NCBI GenBank assembly: GCA_030425205.1
Contig: JAUIAP010000022.1
Location: 1 to 64,000 of the forward strand
Reading direction: 5' to 3'
Length of the DNA: 64,000 bases
Source of the DNA: Anaerolineae bacterium
Lineage (GTDB): Bacteria; Chloroflexota; Anaerolineae; Promineifilales; Promineifilaceae
Positions 42,078 to 51,649 of this stretch are shown here, piece after piece; positions within the stretch are counted from its first letter, which is position 1, and each line of letters opens with the position of its first letter. Under the pieces are notes generated by a model, which was given only the letters and a program-made list of their open reading frames with translations, ran no database searches and had not been told where the DNA came from. The position numbers and the translations under genes were made by a program.

Positions 42078-43667
42078 CTACTTCCTGCGCAAATCTCGCA
42101 CGATATTCTTCACTTCACGGATGTCAAACAACTGCACACAAAGCAGATAGATGGCTAGTCCGACGATTCCCGCGCATGTGACGACGATTGTCTTTTCGAT
42201 GAAGCTGTTTGGGGTCAAAATGGGGGTGAGAATTTCGGCCGATCCCCATGCTCCCACTGCCGTCAATACACTGCCCAGCAACGCTTTGCCGGCCGTGTTG
42301 ATCACGCCAAAGCCGAGAATTCGGCCGACTTGCCGCCGCAACACAAACAGCATCATGATCACGTGCGTAATCTGCTTGACCGCATCGGCAACCATCAACG
42401 CAAAAATGCCGAGCGAATCGAGCATCGTCAACGCCGCCGCCCAATAAAATCCTAAACTAATCACACCGACGAGCGCGGGTTCCCACGTGCGCTGTCGCGC
42501 ATACGAGGCTGAAACGAGCATCAGATCGATTGCGGCAAACGGCAGACCGATCAGATAGTAGCGCAACATCAGCGAAACGAGCGCGGTGTCGGCTGCCCCA
42601 AATGCACCGCGTTCAAAGAGCAAGCTGGTAATTGGAATGGAGAGCGCAAATAGCCCGAGCGCAGCGGGTAAAATTAACCCTAAGACGAGCCGCAACCCGC
42701 CCGCTAATGTCTCCTTGAAATCGCCAACCGCGCCCAGCGCAAGGTGTGAAAGCGTCGGCAAAATGGCGATGGCAAGCGCAGTTGCCACCAAACCTTGTGG
42801 AAACTGATAGAGCGTTGTTGCAAAGCGCATCGCTGATACGTTGCTGTCCCCCAATCCAGTCGCCAGTCGATAACTTGCTCCTTCCGAAACGCGATTGACG
42901 ACCAGCCCCAAAACGATTGGCATGTAGAGCAGCAGAATGCGGTGAATGGCTGGATGGCGAAAGTTGATGCGCCAGCGTAATTTTGCATCGCGCAGCGCGG
43001 GCAATTGGACGAGAACCTGCAAGATTGAGCCGATCAACAAGCCCCAGACAAGCCCCTCTTCGTTGCCCCAGATGTAGGCACAAACGATAAAGCTGAGATT
43101 GAGCGTCGCAGTGACAAAGGCAGGGGCGGTGAACCGCTTGAGCGCGTAGAGAACGCCGCTGATAAAGCTGGCGAGACTGAGAAAGAGAATCGCTGGTGTG
43201 GCGAGACGTACCCAGCGAATGGCAAGCGGTTGCAGCGTTGGGTCTTGGAACTGGTCTGCTCCCAAAAGCGAGACAATGGTTGGTGCAAATAGCATGATGC
43301 CAGCGACACAGATCGCCAACACAAAAATGGCAAGGCTGAGGAAGATGCTGACCACTTCCCATAAATCGCGCCGCTTCTCGCCCGCCGCATATTCACTAAA
43401 AATCGGAACCAGCGCAGAGTTGACCATCTCGCCACCAATGACGAGCTGGAAGATCGACATCGGCACAAAGGTGGCGATTTCAAATGCACTCAACGCGCCT
43501 GACGCACCAAACAGGCTCGCCTTGACCGTCTCACGAACGAGGCCCAGTAGACGACTAACGACGTTGCCTATCGAGAGCAGGAGGGCTGCACGTAAAAACC
43601 CGCCTTGTTGACGGGTTTCAGGTAGGCCGTCTATAAGTTCGGCCGATGTTTCTTCAACTTCAATCAT
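42078..43667 (-). CDS. murJ: Lipid II flippase MurJ
   Basis: A 529-residue membrane protein with about fourteen helices of the MVF/MviN type. The start ALLLSIGNVVSRLLGLVRETVKASLFG (about 28-54) and the pattern FVPMSIFQLVIGGEMVNSALVPIFSEY (about 67-93) are characteristic; Arg in the R-L-L-G-x-x-R motif is essential in MurJ. It flips lipid-linked peptidoglycan precursors across the membrane. ATG 43667 (MIEVEETS) is preferred over an upstream ATG at 43715. Its 3' end faces the GT4 gene. Confidence 0.9.
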   Translation of the reverse strand: MIEVEETSAELIDGLPETRQQGGFLRAALLLSIGNVVSRLLGLVRETVKASLFGASGALSAFEIATFVPMSIFQLVIGGEMVNSALVPIFSEYAAGEKRRDLWEVVSIFLSLAIFVLAICVAGIMLFAPTIVSLLGADQFQDPTLQPLAIRWVRLATPAILFLSLASFISGVLYALKRFTAPAFVTATLNLSFIVCAYIWGNEEGLVWGLLIGSILQVLVQLPALRDAKLRWRINFRHPAIHRILLLYMPIVLGLVVNRVSEGASYRLATGLGDSNVSAMRFATTLYQFPQGLVATALAIAILPTLSHLALGAVGDFKETLAGGLRLVLGLILPAALGLFALSIPITSLLFERGAFGAADTALVSLMLRYYLIGLPFAAIDLMLVSASYARQRTWEPALVGVISLGFYWAAALTMLDSLGIFALMVADAVKQITHVIMMLFVLRRQVGRILGFGVINTAGKALLGSVLTAVGAWGSAEILTPILTPNSFIEKTIVVTCAGIVGLAIYLLCVQLFDIREVKNIVRDLRRK

Positions 43668-43810
43668 TCGGACAATTCTAGCGTTCCGACTGGCGTGATG
43701 CACCACGCCTTCCAAACGCTACGCATCCGCTCACGAGAAATGCTATCATCAATAGGAGTCTGTTATCTGGCCTAACATTGATTGCCGTGTTTAGAACAAG
43801 GAGCTAGATC

Positions 43811-45148
43811 ATGAAACGAATGCGCTCGTTACTCGTTGTATTGTCAGCATTGATTGTTTCGGCCTGTCGCGGAGGCGATGTGCGGAGTAGCGCAAATTTG
43901 CCAACCGATGGCGCACGACTGTTGTTGCAGAAGGAGGGGTTGTTTGTTATTTCGGCCGAAAATGGCACAACAACCCAATGGCAACCGCGCACAGCGGGCA
44001 ATCTCGATATCTGGGCAGCCTCAGCGGCCGACTATCACCATTTTGTGCATGATAATGCTATCATTTTTATCGGCAACACGGGCGACTACGCCAAATTCGC
44101 TCTTGGGGAGACAAGTTCAACACGACTCTCACCCGATGGCCGCTATGCGGGCCGCCTGTTGGATGGCAACGCCGTTTTGTGGCGGATTGATCAGCAACCG
44201 ACCGACGCACAAACGATTGCGGAGAATGTGGCGGTGACGGGCGGCTGGACACGAGATGGAACGCAGTTGATCTATCAACGTGTAGAAGATGGCGTCAGGC
44301 AACATTTCTTGTACGATGTGGCGAGTGGACAGCAGACGTTATTTGCCGAATCGGAGGGGAACATCCGCTTTCCAATCTGGTCAGATGATGGCGCATTTTA
44401 CTCTTTTGTAACGATCGAGGATGGTTTGACGCAGCTCCATCAGATTTCGGCCGAAAATCAGCAAACTATCAGCGTCACGCTACCCTTCAGTGAACCAACC
44501 AAGCTATTTTATGTCGCACAGACAAACAGCCTGATCGCGGCAAGTCGTGACGATATGCGCGGCCAGCTTCATCACATCGACCCCACGAATGGCAGCGTCA
44601 AACGGCTCATCGAAACACCGTACTTCATCAAAGAAACGGTTGTCACCCCAGATGGTTCATCGCTATTTGCCGTTGTAGATAACTGGAACACGACCGACAC
44701 GCTACAACTGCACAACCTATCACTTAGCGATGCACCCGATGTTTCGGCAACGCTGAATGCAGCATCTATAGCGGCAACTGCATTCTCTCCTGTCGGGAAT
44801 AAGCTCGCGCTGTTGGTGGATGGTAGTCGCTTGCTCGTGTGGGATGGGGTTGCGGCCGCTCCGTTGCCGCTGATTCCCTCGAATGACTCCACCACACAAC
44901 CGATCAATATCTCTAGTTTTGTTTGGTCGGCCGATGGGGAATCGTTATTCGTCATGGCCGCTTTCGAGGACGATTGCCAATCTAAGAAAAAGTTCTCCAT
45001 CGCCCTTGTGCCGACATTTGTCGATGAGCTGAGCTGTGCGCTTGGTCTTTACCGCGTGCAGGCAGATGGAAACGGATATGAGCGTTTGGGGACGTTCCGC
45101 TCGCCTATGTCAGCCTCAATGGAATCAACGTTGGTTTGGCTACCTTAA
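43811..45148 (+). CDS. Beta-propeller (TolB/WD40-like) lipoprotein
   Basis: A 445-residue lipoprotein: signal peptide with lipobox VSAC (about 16-19). The rest consists of repeating blade-like segments with S-P-D-G-R and W-S-D-D-G-type turns (LSPDGRYAGRLLDGNAVLWRI, FPIWSDDGAFYSFV, VTPDGSSLFAVV, VWSADGESLFVM), typical for TolB or WD40-like propellers. AAGGAG lies eight bases before ATG 43811. It likely acts as a surface binding or scaffold protein. Five TCGGCCGA octamers or near-matches occur in it. Confidence 0.8.
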   Translation: MKRMRSLLVVLSALIVSACRGGDVRSSANLPTDGARLLLQKEGLFVISAENGTTTQWQPRTAGNLDIWAASAADYHHFVHDNAIIFIGNTGDYAKFALGETSSTRLSPDGRYAGRLLDGNAVLWRIDQQPTDAQTIAENVAVTGGWTRDGTQLIYQRVEDGVRQHFLYDVASGQQTLFAESEGNIRFPIWSDDGAFYSFVTIEDGLTQLHQISAENQQTISVTLPFSEPTKLFYVAQTNSLIAASRDDMRGQLHHIDPTNGSVKRLIETPYFIKETVVTPDGSSLFAVVDNWNTTDTLQLHNLSLSDAPDVSATLNAASIAATAFSPVGNKLALLVDGSRLLVWDGVAAAPLPLIPSNDSTTQPINISSFVWSADGESLFVMAAFEDDCQSKKKFSIALVPTFVDELSCALGLYRVQADGNGYERLGTFRSPMSASMESTLVWLP

Positions 45149-45194
45149 ATGCAACAACGAGACTTCGCTAGAACATTCAAGGCACCGCAAAATA

Positions 45195-45285
45195 AGTCCT
45201 GTCATACCTGCGCAGGCAGGTATCCATTCTTTTCCAAGACTGGATTCCCGCCTTCGCGGGAACGACAACGCCATAAAATTTACTC
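45195..45285 (+). repeat. Interspersed repeat, copy B
   Basis: Inverted counterpart of the copy at 19428-19517, about 85% identical by eye over its first 60 bases. It has two hairpins: ATACCTGC/GCAGGTAT (about 45204-45223) and TTCCCGC/GCGGGAA (about 45245-45262). Confidence 0.8.
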
Positions 45286-45317
45286 TACATTGCAATTAAG
45301 AAACGCGCCCCGCTTGA

Positions 45318-47567
45318 TTAGGTGTTCCGCTTGCGCCTATAGAGCGTAATCAATGTAAATGTCAGCATCAAAAATAGGAACAGCGGTACGTGATTTGATG
45401 ATTGCGCCGCCAGAAGGGTCAACTGAATCGCTGTTGGTAAGCTGGCAACGGGAGACATCTCTGACGTATTGTTTGCTGCGTCACGTGCAGTGAAGGCAGC
45501 ATCAGTTGGCGTCAGCCCGTAAGTGCCGAGATCGACTGACCATGCGCCGCTAGCATCGGCCGAAATCGTCCCCACATACTCCCCCCCGCCACCATTGCCA
45601 CGTGGGTCGCCAAACGCATCGAAGACATCAACGAGACAGTTGTTGCACGCCGTTCCCTCAACGGTTGTGCCGCTGATGACGGTCACTTCGGGAAAGTTTA
45701 ACAGCGTGTTTGCGCCGCTGTCACCATCGCCCACATCGTTACTAGTTGCGCCATCAAAGCCAAGATCGATGGGCAGCCCACTGTTATCGCGCACGCGCCG
45801 CAATTGGAGCAAATTACCCGTCGTTGTTGCCCCCGCAACGACTATGCCACCATTCCCATTACTCGTCACCCACCCATATATTTCGGCATCGTTTGCCCCA
45901 TTGACCAGATAGATGCCCGGCTGGTCGTTGCCGTAAATGTAGGTGCGATTTCCCACAATGACGCCGTCTGAGTCGTCAATATAGATGCCGTATTGCGCAT
46001 GATTGGTGATTTCAAGGCAGAACTCTGAGAGATTGCAATCTGTTGCATCGCCGATGTGAACGCCATTTGTACGGATGACACTGATGCCTGACAAGGCATT
46101 GTTGTGAGTAGCAGTTGCGGTACGTGTTGTGTTGCGGGTCGCTAATCGGCCGATGTCATTGCGCTGCACCTCGTTGCCACTGCCCCCATCACTGAACAAG
46201 ATCCCATCGCCACCATTAAATAGGATACTGTTGCGACTATTGGCGGTATCTTCCCCAATCAGGTTACTTGCCGAACCCGCCACGACTTGAATGCCCGCCG
46301 TACCGTTGCCCAAGTTGCTCGTTCCGTTGGCGGCAGCCCCAATGATATTTCCCGCAATCAAATTGCTGTCGCTGTCGTCCAGTAAGATACCATTCAACTG
46401 ATTGCCGCTGATGACGTTGCCCATTTCTGCAACGCTGCCCGTCACGCTGCTATTGCCAATAAATGCGCCACTGCCGCGAAACAGTCGAATTCCGATTCGG
46501 TTTTCCCCTGCAGTCGTGCCGTCTGCCTCGACACCGATGTAGTTGCAGGCGATCAAATTTAGAGACCCAACATTGGATAAGTGAACGCCGTTTCCCGCAT
46601 TGTTGACGACAATGTTGCGGCGGGCTGCGCCGTAGGGTGGATCGGCCGAACAGCCGATCACATTACCGCCGCCGCTCGAAACGGCAATTCCGTCGGTCGC
46701 GCTATTCTGCACAACGTTGGCATAAATGTCGTTGTTGCTGCCCGACACGTCAATCCCGACTGCCCCGCTGCTGTCAACCAAATTGTCGTAGATCGCATTG
46801 TTGCTGCCCGACAAAATGATCCCATCGTTGGAATGGTCTTCAAAAGTGCTGTTATGCACGCGATTGTTATCTGTTTCGATCACGACCCCGTTTTGGCTTT
46901 GACTAAACGAGTTGGCCTGTGCGCTATCTGCTGTGCCGCTCGTATTTTCGCCGATGAACACGTTGGTCGCGCCCAGACGTGCGCGCACGCCCGCTCCGCG
47001 CAAACAGCGAAAGGTGTTGCCGTAGATGTGGATAGTTGTCGATGAGATGGCATAGATACCATCGTAGCCGCCGAAGTAGGTGCCACAATCGGCCGATCCC
47101 ACATCATCCCCAATCAGGTTGCCGTTGATATTGATATTTTGTACATTGCTTTCAACGACAATCAGCCGCCCATTTGAGTTGATGTTGTTTCCACCAAAGA
47201 GGATGAGACCACTGAGTGTGATGTTGTCGGCACGCACCACGAAGATGTTGTCAAGCCCCGCCGCGTCAACTTTGACCGTTTGATTGAACGCAAAGATGGT
47301 CAAGTTGTCGCCAGTTATCGACGGCAGGTCACTGCTGAGTGTAATCGTGCGGTCGCCCAAGAAACCGATGCTGTCTGTCGCGGCCGATCCGTTCGCCAAT
47401 CGAATCGCGCTGCGTAGCGTACAATCATTGGCCGCGCTTGTGCAATTGAGAAAGTCAGCATCATCGTCACGATCGACATAGTAAAGTGCAGCTGGTTCAG
47501 CCAGCGTTGGCGCGGCAAATAAAAGGGCGAACAGGACAATCAATAAACTTGGTAATGTTTTCATCAT
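45318..47567 (-). CDS. Right-handed beta-helix surface protein
   Basis: A 749-residue exported protein. The signal peptide (LPSLLIVLFALLFAAPTLA) is followed by CTLRSAIRLAN near residue 50, the CSLREAI-type start of bacterial repeat proteins. Residues 100-600 consist of parallel beta-helix repeats (NxIYDNLVD, NDIYANVVQNS, NLIAGNIIGAA, NGIxL). The end has Ig-like strands and one membrane helix (VPLFLFLMLTFTLITLYRRKRN) with a basic tail, which looks like a cell-surface anchor. GGAG precedes ATG 47567. It may bind or cleave polysaccharide; no catalytic set is recognised. Confidence 0.8.
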   Translation of the reverse strand: MMKTLPSLLIVLFALLFAAPTLAEPAALYYVDRDDDADFLNCTSAANDCTLRSAIRLANGSAATDSIGFLGDRTITLSSDLPSITGDNLTIFAFNQTVKVDAAGLDNIFVVRADNITLSGLILFGGNNINSNGRLIVVESNVQNININGNLIGDDVGSADCGTYFGGYDGIYAISSTTIHIYGNTFRCLRGAGVRARLGATNVFIGENTSGTADSAQANSFSQSQNGVVIETDNNRVHNSTFEDHSNDGIILSGSNNAIYDNLVDSSGAVGIDVSGSNNDIYANVVQNSATDGIAVSSGGGNVIGCSADPPYGAARRNIVVNNAGNGVHLSNVGSLNLIACNYIGVEADGTTAGENRIGIRLFRGSGAFIGNSSVTGSVAEMGNVISGNQLNGILLDDSDSNLIAGNIIGAAANGTSNLGNGTAGIQVVAGSASNLIGEDTANSRNSILFNGGDGILFSDGGSGNEVQRNDIGRLATRNTTRTATATHNNALSGISVIRTNGVHIGDATDCNLSEFCLEITNHAQYGIYIDDSDGVIVGNRTYIYGNDQPGIYLVNGANDAEIYGWVTSNGNGGIVVAGATTTGNLLQLRRVRDNSGLPIDLGFDGATSNDVGDGDSGANTLLNFPEVTVISGTTVEGTACNNCLVDVFDAFGDPRGNGGGGEYVGTISADASGAWSVDLGTYGLTPTDAAFTARDAANNTSEMSPVASLPTAIQLTLLAAQSSNHVPLFLFLMLTFTLITLYRRKRNT

Positions 47568-47615
47568 CTTGCTCCATTTGGCTATTTTCATTGCCTGTCC
47601 CATTGCTGACAGTTG

Positions 47616-47978
47616 CTACGATTCACGCACGTGCCACCAAGCCCATGCCATCAACACAAACTGTAGCGGCAACCGCACCAACAACGCCCATTGCGGCACC
47701 TTCAATCCTGCGCCGCCCGACAAAAAATGGTAAATGTTGGCGGGATAAACAGCGATCAGCAGGGCAATGATCCCCTTTGCCGCCAGCTTGCGCGTTCGTT
47801 TTGGCAATAGTAGCAGCCCCAGCACAATTTCGGCCGCGCCGCTGACATTGTTGAGTAGTTCGGGCGACGGCAGTTGTGGTGGAATAATTCGCATGTACAT
47901 GCGTGGCATCCGAAAATGGTTGATTCCTGCAAAAATATAGAAGATGGCTTGTATGATCAGGCTAACGTTTTTCATCAT
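47616..47978 (-). CDS. DoxX-like small membrane protein
   Basis: A 120-residue protein with four hydrophobic helices and the DoxX-type pattern: FYIFAGINHFRMPRMYMRIIPPQLPSPELLNNVSGAAEIVLGLLLL (about 13-58). Members are linked to thiosulfate:quinone oxidoreductase or to redox stress, but the function of this short type is unknown. It lies upstream of the beta-helix gene on the same strand. Confidence 0.8.
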   Translation of the reverse strand: MMKNVSLIIQAIFYIFAGINHFRMPRMYMRIIPPQLPSPELLNNVSGAAEIVLGLLLLPKRTRKLAAKGIIALLIAVYPANIYHFLSGGAGLKVPQWALLVRLPLQFVLMAWAWWHVRES

Positions 47979-48327
47979 GAAGTTGTTCGTGGCGCAGTCG
48001 CATTCTCGTCAGGTTAAAGTTATTAGTGCCATTGAGTATAGCACTGTCCAGTCAGCGTATTGCGCGGTCATGCGTGTCGCGTAACGGTTAGCGCGTCCAT
48101 TTCCAGAATCGTTTAACAACATTTTGTCCATTTCCGATGAAATGTTTTAAAATAAGCACAAATCCTAAAGAAATTTCACCAAAATCAAAAATTGTTCTTG
48201 ACAAAAGAATAATTTTCGTCTATCCTCTCATCTATCAAAGAAAGTTACTGATATACAAAAATTTATTGGCTGACAAGCAAAAAGCACGCGACGGCGTGTG
48301 GTTGCTTGCTGCCTTTTGGCAAGAAAT
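47979..48327. promoter_or_regulatory. Intergenic region with a DUF2089 promoter
   Basis: No gene is seen in this stretch of 349 bases. It carries a promoter for the gene at 48328: TTGACA (48198-48203), 17-base spacer, TATCCT (48221-48226). A leader of about 95 bases follows. The area from 48110 to 48260 is notably AT-rich. Confidence 0.6.
48198..48226 (+). promoter_or_regulatory. Sigma-70-type promoter of the DUF2089 cluster
   Basis: TTGACA and TATCCT with a 17-base spacer, about 100 bases upstream of ATG 48328. Confidence 0.65.
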
Positions 48328-48699
48328 ATGTACCCAGCTATTGGAACCTGTCCCGTCTGTCAACACGAACTCTTCGTCACCCGTCTGCAATGTCATAATT
48401 GCGCGACTTCGATTGAAGGTCACTTCGCACTCTCCCGTTTCGCCCAACTGGACGATGAACAGCTCGCATTTCTCGAACTGTTTGTGCAAATGGAGGGTAA
48501 ATTGAATCGCGTCCAGCAAGAGCTGGGCATTCCGTATACGCAGGCGCGAGCACGGCTGTCGGAGGTGGTGGAGGCAATGGGATTTGATGCCCCGAACGAT
48601 GATCCGCCGTTGACAAGTGAGCAACGACAAGAGATTTTGGGGTTGGTTAAGGCTGGGGAGATTTCGGCCGAAGAAGCCATGACATTGTTGAAGAGATAG
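48328..48699 (+). CDS. DUF2089 family zinc-ribbon protein
   Basis: A 123-residue protein. CPVCQHEL and LQCHNCATSI (about 8-11 and 21-29) form a zinc ribbon. LSRFAQLDDEQLAFLELFVQMEGKLNRVQQELGIPYTQARARLSEVVEAMG (about 37-88) is a helical DUF2089 core with an HTH-like segment. The C-terminus, QRQEILGLVKAGEISAEEAMTLLKR, is a SHOCT-like short motif. DUF2089 proteins are probably regulators. The same C-terminal motif recurs in the next three proteins of this cluster (48778, 49282, 51650). Confidence 0.8.
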   Translation: MYPAIGTCPVCQHELFVTRLQCHNCATSIEGHFALSRFAQLDDEQLAFLELFVQMEGKLNRVQQELGIPYTQARARLSEVVEAMGFDAPNDDPPLTSEQRQEILGLVKAGEISAEEAMTLLKR

Positions 48700-48768
48700 T
48701 TACTAGTTGCTAGTCGCTAGTGGTGGGTGAGTATGTCTTACTAGCCACTAGCCGCCAGTCGCTAACCC
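48699..48768. repeat. Heptamer-type inverted repeat
   Basis: CTAGTNG units (48702-48724) face ACTAGCC units (48740-48766). The best stem is GCTAGTGG with CCACTAGC. It lies between two co-directional genes. Confidence 0.7.
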
Positions 48769-48777
48769 CTACGAACC

Positions 48778-49224
48778 ATGAATGAACAAGAGAGACTAAT
48801 CATCCTGAAAAAATTAAGCAGTGGGGAGATTTCGGCCGAAAAAGCCGGTCGTCTTCTCAGTGGAGCCGAAGAACTGACGACCGTGATTGAGGTGGAAGTA
48901 AAACCGAACCCAGCTGAGGCGGTAGACATGGCGGTTGAGGCTCCTGAAGTTGACGAAGATCTGGACTCCCAGCCTCAGGCAGAGGCGTTGCAGGTCGAGA
49001 TCAAGATTGACGACGAGCCAAAACGAGTCGCCAAACAGATCAGATTTAGCGCGGTCGATGAGAGCGGCAAAGTAGACATCGACATTGTCGTGCCTGTCTC
49101 GCTGCTCAAACTGGGACAACAGATTGGCGATCGCTTTGCCCCAACGCTCGACGGATGGGATTGGAATACACTCGATTTAGATATCAATTTAGACACGCTG
49201 CACGTGCGCGTTGCGGCCGAATAA
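48778..49224 (+). CDS. SHOCT-motif protein of unknown function
   Basis: A 148-residue protein. The first 25 residues hold LIILKKLSSGEISAEKAGRLLSGAEEL, the same short motif as in DUF2089. An acidic linker follows, then a domain of about 70 residues (KIDDEPKRVAKQIRFSAVDESGKVDIDIVVPVSLLKLGQQIGDRFAPTLDGWDW) that also appears in short form at 51650 (LNIPLDLVEVGLRMGARFVPDWEP). The shared V/I-P-V/L-S/D-L-L-K-L-G-x-x-x-G-x-R-F-x-P core suggests one small fold, perhaps DNA- or partner-binding. The start ATG 48778 follows a heptamer repeat. Confidence 0.6.
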   Translation: MNEQERLIILKKLSSGEISAEKAGRLLSGAEELTTVIEVEVKPNPAEAVDMAVEAPEVDEDLDSQPQAEALQVEIKIDDEPKRVAKQIRFSAVDESGKVDIDIVVPVSLLKLGQQIGDRFAPTLDGWDWNTLDLDINLDTLHVRVAAE

Positions 49225-49281
49225 GGACATTGCAAACGACTGTCAGCCCAATCAGGCTTGCAGTCGTCGGAGACAAACAAA

Positions 49282-50592
49282 ATGAAAGGATCAGGCACTT
49301 TTGACTTGGAAGACAAAACACTCATTATCTCATGTGTGGGCAATTTGACCGTGCGGGGTGATGTGGGTAGCAGCATCCGCTTTGTATCAAACGGCGGCGC
49401 AGATGATCAATTTGATACGGCAACGGGTCGCTTTAGCACTGATGGCAACGCCGCGCTACGGGTTCCGCACTACATCTCAGTTATCATTGAGCATGTTGGT
49501 GGTAATGCCCAAATCAAAGGGATCGATGGCTCGATGACGGTTGATGGCGAGATTAGCGGCAACCTAACCGCTTCTATGGTGAATGGCGGCATCACGCTGC
49601 ACGGCGTGGGCGGCAATCTTACCCTTAAGCACGCAAACGGTTCGCTTGTTTGCAAGGGCAACATCGGCGGTGATTTGAATGTCAAGCATGTTGGTGATTT
49701 AACCTTTACGCAAATTGGTGGTAATGCCAATCTCAAGCATATTAATGGCGACGTAGCAATCGAGCATGTCGATGGCAATCTCGCCGCCCGCCATATGAAC
49801 GGCGACATCACGGTTGATATGGTTGAGGGAGATGTCAACCTCTCACATATCGCTGGGGCAATTAGCGTGATATCGAATGATGATATTCGTCTTTCGGGAC
49901 CATTATCGGCCGAAAAACATATGCTCACCGCCCAATCGCGTATCGACTTCTACCATCAATCATCCCAACCATTGATCTTAACGGCACAAGCCCCTAACAT
50001 CGTCAACCGCATCAACTTTGAAAAGATCGTTGAGGAAGGGGACACGTTGCACGGTTCTATCGGGGAAGATGGTGCAGTGGTATCGCTGACGGCAGGGGAC
50101 AGAATCTCTTTGCGCGCCAGTAGCAAGGGCGGCAACCGCGATTGGGAGTCGTTTGCAGACTTCGAGTTCGAGTTTAACGAGAACTTTGACTTTGGCGAGT
50201 TGAATCGTCTAGGTGAGCAGATTTCGGCCGAAGTGAATGCTCGCATGGAAGAGTTTTCGCAGCGACTCGCTCCTGAAGTCAATCAATATGCCGAGCGTGC
50301 CATTCGTAAGGCGCAAGAGGCAGTTGATCGCGTCGTCGTGCGGATGGAACATGAGTTGAGCCGTGCAGAGCATCAAGCAGACCGTCACGCTGAGCGTGCA
50401 GCGCGTCAGGCAGAACGTGCGGTACATCGCCAGCACAGTCGTCCTGTGCCGCCAATGCCACCCAAACCGCCGACGCCACCCGTTGCCCCCAAGGCTGATA
50501 CGAGTGCCGCACAGCTCAAAATCCTGAAAATGCTCGAAGATGACAAAATAACTGTTGAGCAAGCCAACGAACTGCTGGCAGCACTTGAATAG
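49282..50592 (+). CDS. DUF4097-like adhesin-type protein with SHOCT-like tail
   Basis: A 436-residue protein, start ATG 49282 with a weak upstream site. Residues about 60-210 consist of short repeats such as NGDITVDMVEGDVNLSHIAG and HVGGNAQIKGIDGSMTVDGEISGN, which suit a right-handed beta-helix of the DUF4097/GIN type. Residues 310-390 are a basic helix or coiled coil, followed by a PPMPPKPPTPP linker. It ends AAQLKILKMLEDDKITVEQANELLAALE, the SHOCT-like motif of its neighbours. DUF4097 proteins are thought to act at the cell surface or in stress response. No signal peptide is visible. Confidence 0.65.
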   Translation: MKGSGTFDLEDKTLIISCVGNLTVRGDVGSSIRFVSNGGADDQFDTATGRFSTDGNAALRVPHYISVIIEHVGGNAQIKGIDGSMTVDGEISGNLTASMVNGGITLHGVGGNLTLKHANGSLVCKGNIGGDLNVKHVGDLTFTQIGGNANLKHINGDVAIEHVDGNLAARHMNGDITVDMVEGDVNLSHIAGAISVISNDDIRLSGPLSAEKHMLTAQSRIDFYHQSSQPLILTAQAPNIVNRINFEKIVEEGDTLHGSIGEDGAVVSLTAGDRISLRASSKGGNRDWESFADFEFEFNENFDFGELNRLGEQISAEVNARMEEFSQRLAPEVNQYAERAIRKAQEAVDRVVVRMEHELSRAEHQADRHAERAARQAERAVHRQHSRPVPPMPPKPPTPPVAPKADTSAAQLKILKMLEDDKITVEQANELLAALE

Positions 50593-50656
50593 ATTGATTA
50601 GAATGTGGGTCTGAGTTTAAGAACGAAGCTCGGTTGGGCTTCGTTCTTGTGTGATC

Positions 50657-51622
50657 ATGGCTTCAACCCACATGCCCGCTGGCCGCGTTGCCAGCCCGAT
50701 TCGGCCGATCAACATCTCCCGCGACATGCAGGCGGTTATGCGCTTGCTCAATCGCGTTTTCAGCCCCACGCTCGATCAAGAGGGACGCAATGCGCTCAAC
50801 AACATGAGCAACCAGCCCTCACTCGTCCATCGCATCCAACAATTTGGCAACAAACTAGCACCCGGCTTTATTTGGGTTGAGAGAGGCGAGATCGTCGGCA
50901 ACGTTTCAATCATTCCGACAAGCATGGCGGGACGAATCATCATCGCCAATGTGGCCGTCCATGAGAAGTTTCGCCGACGCGGGATCGCCCAAGCGTTGCT
51001 AGATGCCACGCTCGATCACCTTTCCCATCGCAACATCAATACCGTCATGCTGCAAGTTGATGTGGATAACGAAGGAGCAGCGCGGCTCTATCACCATCTC
51101 GGGTTCAACACGGTGGGCAGCACGACCTATTGGGTCGCTTCACCGGGCAGCTGGCGGGAAGTGGCGACTTCGGCCGATTATGAAGTCCGTCCCCTGCGCA
51201 GCTCCGAACACGCCAAAGCTTATCAGCTAGACCGCGATAGCTATACAGTCGATCTCAACTGGCCCGAACCGATCACGCCCAAAACGTATCGTGGCTCATT
51301 CTGGCGGTCACTCGACAACTTCCTCAACGGTAAGACAGAAGAGCATTGGGTCATCGACGATGAGCGCGGCAATCTGCTGGCACTCGGCAGCATTTGGGGG
51401 GATTGGGGTCGGCCCTATCGCATTACGTTGCGTGCGCTGCCCGACCATCGCGACGAACTCATGCGCCCACTCTTTGCAAAAATTTCACGTCGTCTCAACT
51501 ATATGCGTCGTCGTCATGCTACAGTTGAACATCTCTATGAGGATGAGCTCACTGGGCATCTGCTCAACGTCGCCAACTTCCATCCCAAACGCCACCTCAC
51601 GACAATGCGACTCGATCTATAA
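50657..51622 (+). CDS. GNAT-family acetyltransferase
   Basis: A 321-residue protein with a GNAT domain at about 20-165. IIIANVAVHEKFRRRGIAQALLDATLDHL (about 95-123) contains the acetyl-CoA loop R-R-R-G-I-A, and NTVMLQVDVDNEGAARLYHHLGF (about 128-150) the second acetyl-CoA segment. The C-terminal 150 residues look like a second, weaker GNAT-like domain. The substrate is unknown. It sits within the SHOCT-type cluster and may be part of the operon. Confidence 0.85.
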   Translation: MASTHMPAGRVASPIRPINISRDMQAVMRLLNRVFSPTLDQEGRNALNNMSNQPSLVHRIQQFGNKLAPGFIWVERGEIVGNVSIIPTSMAGRIIIANVAVHEKFRRRGIAQALLDATLDHLSHRNINTVMLQVDVDNEGAARLYHHLGFNTVGSTTYWVASPGSWREVATSADYEVRPLRSSEHAKAYQLDRDSYTVDLNWPEPITPKTYRGSFWRSLDNFLNGKTEEHWVIDDERGNLLALGSIWGDWGRPYRITLRALPDHRDELMRPLFAKISRRLNYMRRRHATVEHLYEDELTGHLLNVANFHPKRHLTTMRLDL

Positions 51623-51649
51623 AAGTAGCCAATTCGGGGAGATAATTAA

